Of a DNA stretch of 64,000 nucleotides, positions 61,140-64,000 are shown piece by piece (position 1 is the first letter of the stretch; each line of letters opens with the position of its first letter). The translations under genes were made by a program, and so were the position numbers. Under the pieces are notes generated by a model. The model had not been told where the DNA came from and searched no databases. It worked only from the letters and a program-made list of their open reading frames with translations. The DNA lies in assembly GCF_947241705.1 (NCBI RefSeq), contig NC_079263.1:372001-436000 (forward strand), given 5' to 3'. Source of the stretch: Saccharomyces mikatae IFO 1815 (taxonomy: Eukaryota > Ascomycota > Saccharomycetes > Saccharomycetales > Saccharomycetaceae).

Positions 61140-62453
61140 ATGTCAGAACTTTCGAGGATTACAGACTTCAAATCTTTAGGCCTCTCAAAATGGCTTACGG
61201 AATCCTTGAAGGCCATGAAAATCACACAACCAACCGCTATCCAAAGGGCATGTATTCCTAAAATCTTGGAAGGAAGGGATTGTATCGGTGGCGCCAAGAC
61301 TGGTTCTGGTAAGACCATCGCATTTGCTGGACCCATGCTGACGAAATGGTCTGAAGACCCATGCGGGATGTTTGGGGTGGTCTTGACTCCCACCAGAGAG
61401 TTAGCCATGCAAATAGCGGAACAATTTACTGCACTTGGTAGCAGCATGAACATTCGAGTATCCGTTGTAGTTGGTGGTGAAAGTATTGTTCAGCAGGCAT
61501 TGGATTTGCAAAGAAAGCCGCACTTCATTATTGCCACACCTGGGCGTTTGGCTCATCATATCATGAGTAGTGGGGATGATACCGTCGGAGGGCTGATGAG
61601 AACTAAGTACTTAGTTCTAGATGAAGCTGATATTTTGTTGACGAGCACTTTTGCCGGTCATTTGGCCACGTGTATAGGTGCCCTTCCTCCAAAGGATAAG
61701 AGACAGACTTTACTATTCACTGCTACAATAACGGACCAGGTAAGATCGTTACAGGATGCCCCGGCGCAAGAAGCTAAACCCCCACTGTTCGCATACCAAG
61801 TGGAAAGTGTGGATAATGTGGCCATTCCATCCACCTTAAAAACTGAGTATATCCTGGTTCCAGAACATGTAAAAGAGGCATACTTGTACCAATTATTAAC
61901 ATGTGAAGAATACGAGAACAAAACTGCCATTATATTTGTAAATAGAACGATGACGGCAGAGATCCTAAGAAGAACTTTGAAACAGCTGGAAGTAAGGGTA
62001 GCATCTTTGCACTCTCAAATGCCCCAACAGGAAAGAACAAATTCGTTACATAGATTTCGTGCTAATGCTGCAAGAGTCCTAATTGCTACAGATGTGGCAT
62101 CTAGAGGTTTAGATATCCCAACTGTTGAGCTTGTAGTAAATTACGATATTCCTTCGGACCCAGATGTATTCATCCACAGAGCAGGTCGTACTGCTCGTGC
62201 TGGTAGAAATGGTGATGCAATATCTTTTGTCACGCAACGAGACGTTTCTAGAATACAGGCCATCGAAGACCGTATCAACAAGAAGATGACAGAGACGAAC
62301 AAGGTTCACGACACTGCTGTCATAAGAAAAGCCTTGACTAAGGTAACTAAGGCAAAGAGGGAATCGTTGATGGCAATGCAAAAGGAAAATTTCGGTGAGA
62401 GAAGAAGATTGCAAAAGCAGAAACAAACTGACGGCAAAAGCATGCGCTCTTGA
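61140..62453 (+). CDS. DBP8: Dbp8, DEAD-box helicase of 40S biogenesis
   Basis: Nucleolar ATP-dependent RNA helicase for early 18S rRNA processing, activated by Esf2. It has 437 residues (about 431 in S. cerevisiae). Motifs in order: Q motif (PTAIQ 31-35), I AKTGSGKT (52-59), Ia PTRELA (84-89), Ib TPGR (133-136), II DEAD (161-164), III TAT (194-196, in place of the common SAT), V ATDVASRGLD (316-325), VI HRAGRTARAGR (346-356). The C-terminal tail is Lys/Arg rich. All catalytic residues are present. Confidence 0.98.
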   Translation: MSELSRITDFKSLGLSKWLTESLKAMKITQPTAIQRACIPKILEGRDCIGGAKTGSGKTIAFAGPMLTKWSEDPCGMFGVVLTPTRELAMQIAEQFTALGSSMNIRVSVVVGGESIVQQALDLQRKPHFIIATPGRLAHHIMSSGDDTVGGLMRTKYLVLDEADILLTSTFAGHLATCIGALPPKDKRQTLLFTATITDQVRSLQDAPAQEAKPPLFAYQVESVDNVAIPSTLKTEYILVPEHVKEAYLYQLLTCEEYENKTAIIFVNRTMTAEILRRTLKQLEVRVASLHSQMPQQERTNSLHRFRANAARVLIATDVASRGLDIPTVELVVNYDIPSDPDVFIHRAGRTARAGRNGDAISFVTQRDVSRIQAIEDRINKKMTETNKVHDTAVIRKALTKVTKAKRESLMAMQKENFGERRRLQKQKQTDGKSMRS

Positions 62454-62826
62454 AAACTAAATACTCTTTAAAACATACATATCATACATAAATACACTGC
62501 ATGCTGCTTGCAAGACAACCTACAGATGTAAACTCATGACTTGGGACTCTATTCCGAATCATAAAAGTATAATATTGGTAGCTTTAATTCCAATTACGTA
62601 ATATTCTTCGACGGGTAATGTTATATTTTTTTCTTTTTCTCATTGTAGTTGGAAAATTTTTTGAAGCTCATCGCATTGGAATGAAAAAATGTAGAAGGTA
62701 GTGACAATTACAATATTTATTTAAAAGGCCTTGTATTATTCTTATCTGGATTATAGTAGTGGCACGTGGTATACAGTTCTAACTTTTGGTGTATAAAGAA
62801 AGCATAAGGAAATTAGTAAGGAAAGA
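62454..62826. promoter_or_regulatory. NMD3 promoter with RRPE and PAC boxes
   Basis: In the 373-bp gap, GAAAATTTTTTGA (62652-62664, RRPE-like) is followed directly by AGCTCATCGC (62665-62674, PAC), about 155-175 bp before NMD3. The rest is A+T-rich terminator sequence of DBP8. Confidence 0.8.
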
Positions 62827-64000
62827 ATGGAATTTGCACCTATGGATCCACACCAGCACCAAAATGCTGCTACTCTTCTATGTTGTAACTGTGGTACCCC
62901 AATTGATGGGTCTACTGGATTGGTTATGTGTTACGACTGTATCAAACTGACAGTAGACATTACTCAAGGCATTCCAAGAGAAGCCAATATTTCTTTTTGT
63001 AGAAACTGTGAAAGATTTTTGCAACCTCCTGGTCAATGGATCAGAGCAGAATTAGAATCAAGGGAATTGCTAGCTATTTGTTTGCGTCGTTTGAAAGGTT
63101 TAACTAAAGTCAGATTGATAGACGCTTCATTTATTTGGACAGAACCTCATTCTAGACGTATTAGAATCAAACTCACTGTGCAAGGGGAAGCTATGACGAA
63201 CACTATTATTCAGCAAACTTTCGAAGTAGAATACATTGTTATTGCAATGCAATGTCCAGACTGTGCCAGATCCTACACCACAAATACATGGAGGGCTACT
63301 GTTCAGATTAGGCAAAAAGTGCCTCATAAGAGAACATTTTTGTTTTTGGAACAACTGATTTTAAAGCATAATGCACATGTGGATACCATTTCCATTAGTG
63401 AAGCTAGGGACGGGTTGGATTTCTTTTATGCTCAAAAGAACCATGCGGTTAAAATGATTGATTTTTTGAATGCTGTGGTTCCAATTAAGCATAAAAAATC
63501 TGAAGAACTTATCTCTCAAGATACACATACTGGTGCGTCTACTTATAAATTTTCATATTCTGTCGAGATTGTCCCAATCTGTAAAGACGACTTGGTAGTT
63601 TTGCCAAAAAAGCTAGCTAAATCTATGGGTAACATTTCTCAATTCGTTTTATGTTCTAAGATTTCTAACACTGTCCAATTCATGGATCCAACTACTTTAC
63701 AAACTGCGGATTTATCGCCATCAGTGTACTGGAGATCACCATTTAATGCCTTGGCAGATGTCACCCAATTAGTGGAATTCATTGTTTTGGACGTGGATTC
63801 TACGGGTATAAGTAGAGGTAATCGTGTCTTAGCTGATATAACTGTTGCTAGAACTTCAGATTTGGGTGTCAATGACCAAGTCTACTATACCAAGTCTCAC
63901 CTCGGTGGTATATGCCACGCTGGTGACAGTGTTATGGGCTATTTCATTGCAAACTCCAATTACAACTCAGATCTATTTGACGGATTAAATATTGATTACG
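62827..64000 (+). CDS. NMD3: Nmd3, 60S nuclear export adaptor (partial, 3' end cut by window)
   Basis: Adaptor that loads Crm1 onto the pre-60S subunit for export and is released in the cytoplasm by Lsg1. The first 391 codons are present of an expected 518; the frame is open at the window edge. N-terminal zinc motifs are visible: C19/C22 with C35/C38, then C58/C61, and a further CxxC (MQCPDC) near 142. The protein is almost identical to S. cerevisiae. The missing C-terminal ~127 residues would hold the nuclear localisation and leucine-rich export signals. The start MEFAPMDPHQHQ is the conserved one. Confidence 0.97.
   Translation, partial: MEFAPMDPHQHQNAATLLCCNCGTPIDGSTGLVMCYDCIKLTVDITQGIPREANISFCRNCERFLQPPGQWIRAELESRELLAICLRRLKGLTKVRLIDASFIWTEPHSRRIRIKLTVQGEAMTNTIIQQTFEVEYIVIAMQCPDCARSYTTNTWRATVQIRQKVPHKRTFLFLEQLILKHNAHVDTISISEARDGLDFFYAQKNHAVKMIDFLNAVVPIKHKKSEELISQDTHTGASTYKFSYSVEIVPICKDDLVVLPKKLAKSMGNISQFVLCSKISNTVQFMDPTTLQTADLSPSVYWRSPFNALADVTQLVEFIVLDVDSTGISRGNRVLADITVARTSDLGVNDQVYYTKSHLGGICHAGDSVMGYFIANSNYNSDLFDGLNIDY

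Overview
This is a gene-dense nuclear window from a budding yeast of the genus Saccharomyces. Gene content, order and orientation match the right arm of S. cerevisiae chromosome VIII from SNR32/RPL42B (YHR141C) to NMD3 (YHR170W) with no missing or extra protein gene. Many proteins, however, differ from the S. cerevisiae sequences I recall. Crp1 and the low-complexity parts of Yap1801, Pex18, Rec104 and Dna2 are clearly diverged, while Prp8 and Nmd3 are nearly identical. I therefore read this as a non-cerevisiae Saccharomyces species (paradoxus/mikatae/kudriavzevii/uvarum range) and cannot name the species by eye.

Layout. 1-6.3 kb: an H/ACA snoRNA (snR32), RPL42B with its 415-nt intron and a tandem Rap1-type promoter, CHS7, the daughter-specific gene DSE2 behind a long Ace2-type promoter, and RPC10. 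6.5-10.7 kb: DCD1, an intron-containing tRNA-Pro(UGG), a 1-kb tract of old solo LTR remnants (Ty3 sigma-like and Ty1/Ty2 delta) with a strong palindrome, then CRP1. 11.3-25 kb: MRPL6, IMP3, SKG6, PEX28, MTC6, SPO12, SPO16, RTT107. 26-36 kb: LAM1/YSP1, snR71, LIN1, REC104, KEL1. 36.4-48.1 kb: TDA11, PEX18, YAP1801, MPC2, SOL3, DNA2. 48.6-64 kb: PRP8, CDC23, THP2, MTG2, DBP8 and the 5' three quarters of NMD3, which runs off the window.

The genes do not form one pathway, but several processes recur. Ribosome biogenesis: RPL42B, IMP3, DBP8, NMD3, snR32 and snR71; IMP3, DBP8 and NMD3 carry paired RRPE/PAC promoter boxes. Mitochondrial function: MRPL6, MTG2, MPC2. Peroxisomes: PEX28, PEX18. Meiosis: SPO16 and REC104, both with URS1-type sites, plus SPO12. 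Cell-cycle control and DNA replication/repair: CDC23, SPO12, RTT107, DNA2, with MCB/SCB or Mcm1-Forkhead promoter elements. Splicing: PRP8, LIN1.

All host genes look intact and I found no undescribed system. The parts most worth a second look are the two snoRNAs, the LTR tract with its palindrome next to the tRNA, an orphan TFIIIC B-box, and a few small ORFs and repeat tracts.
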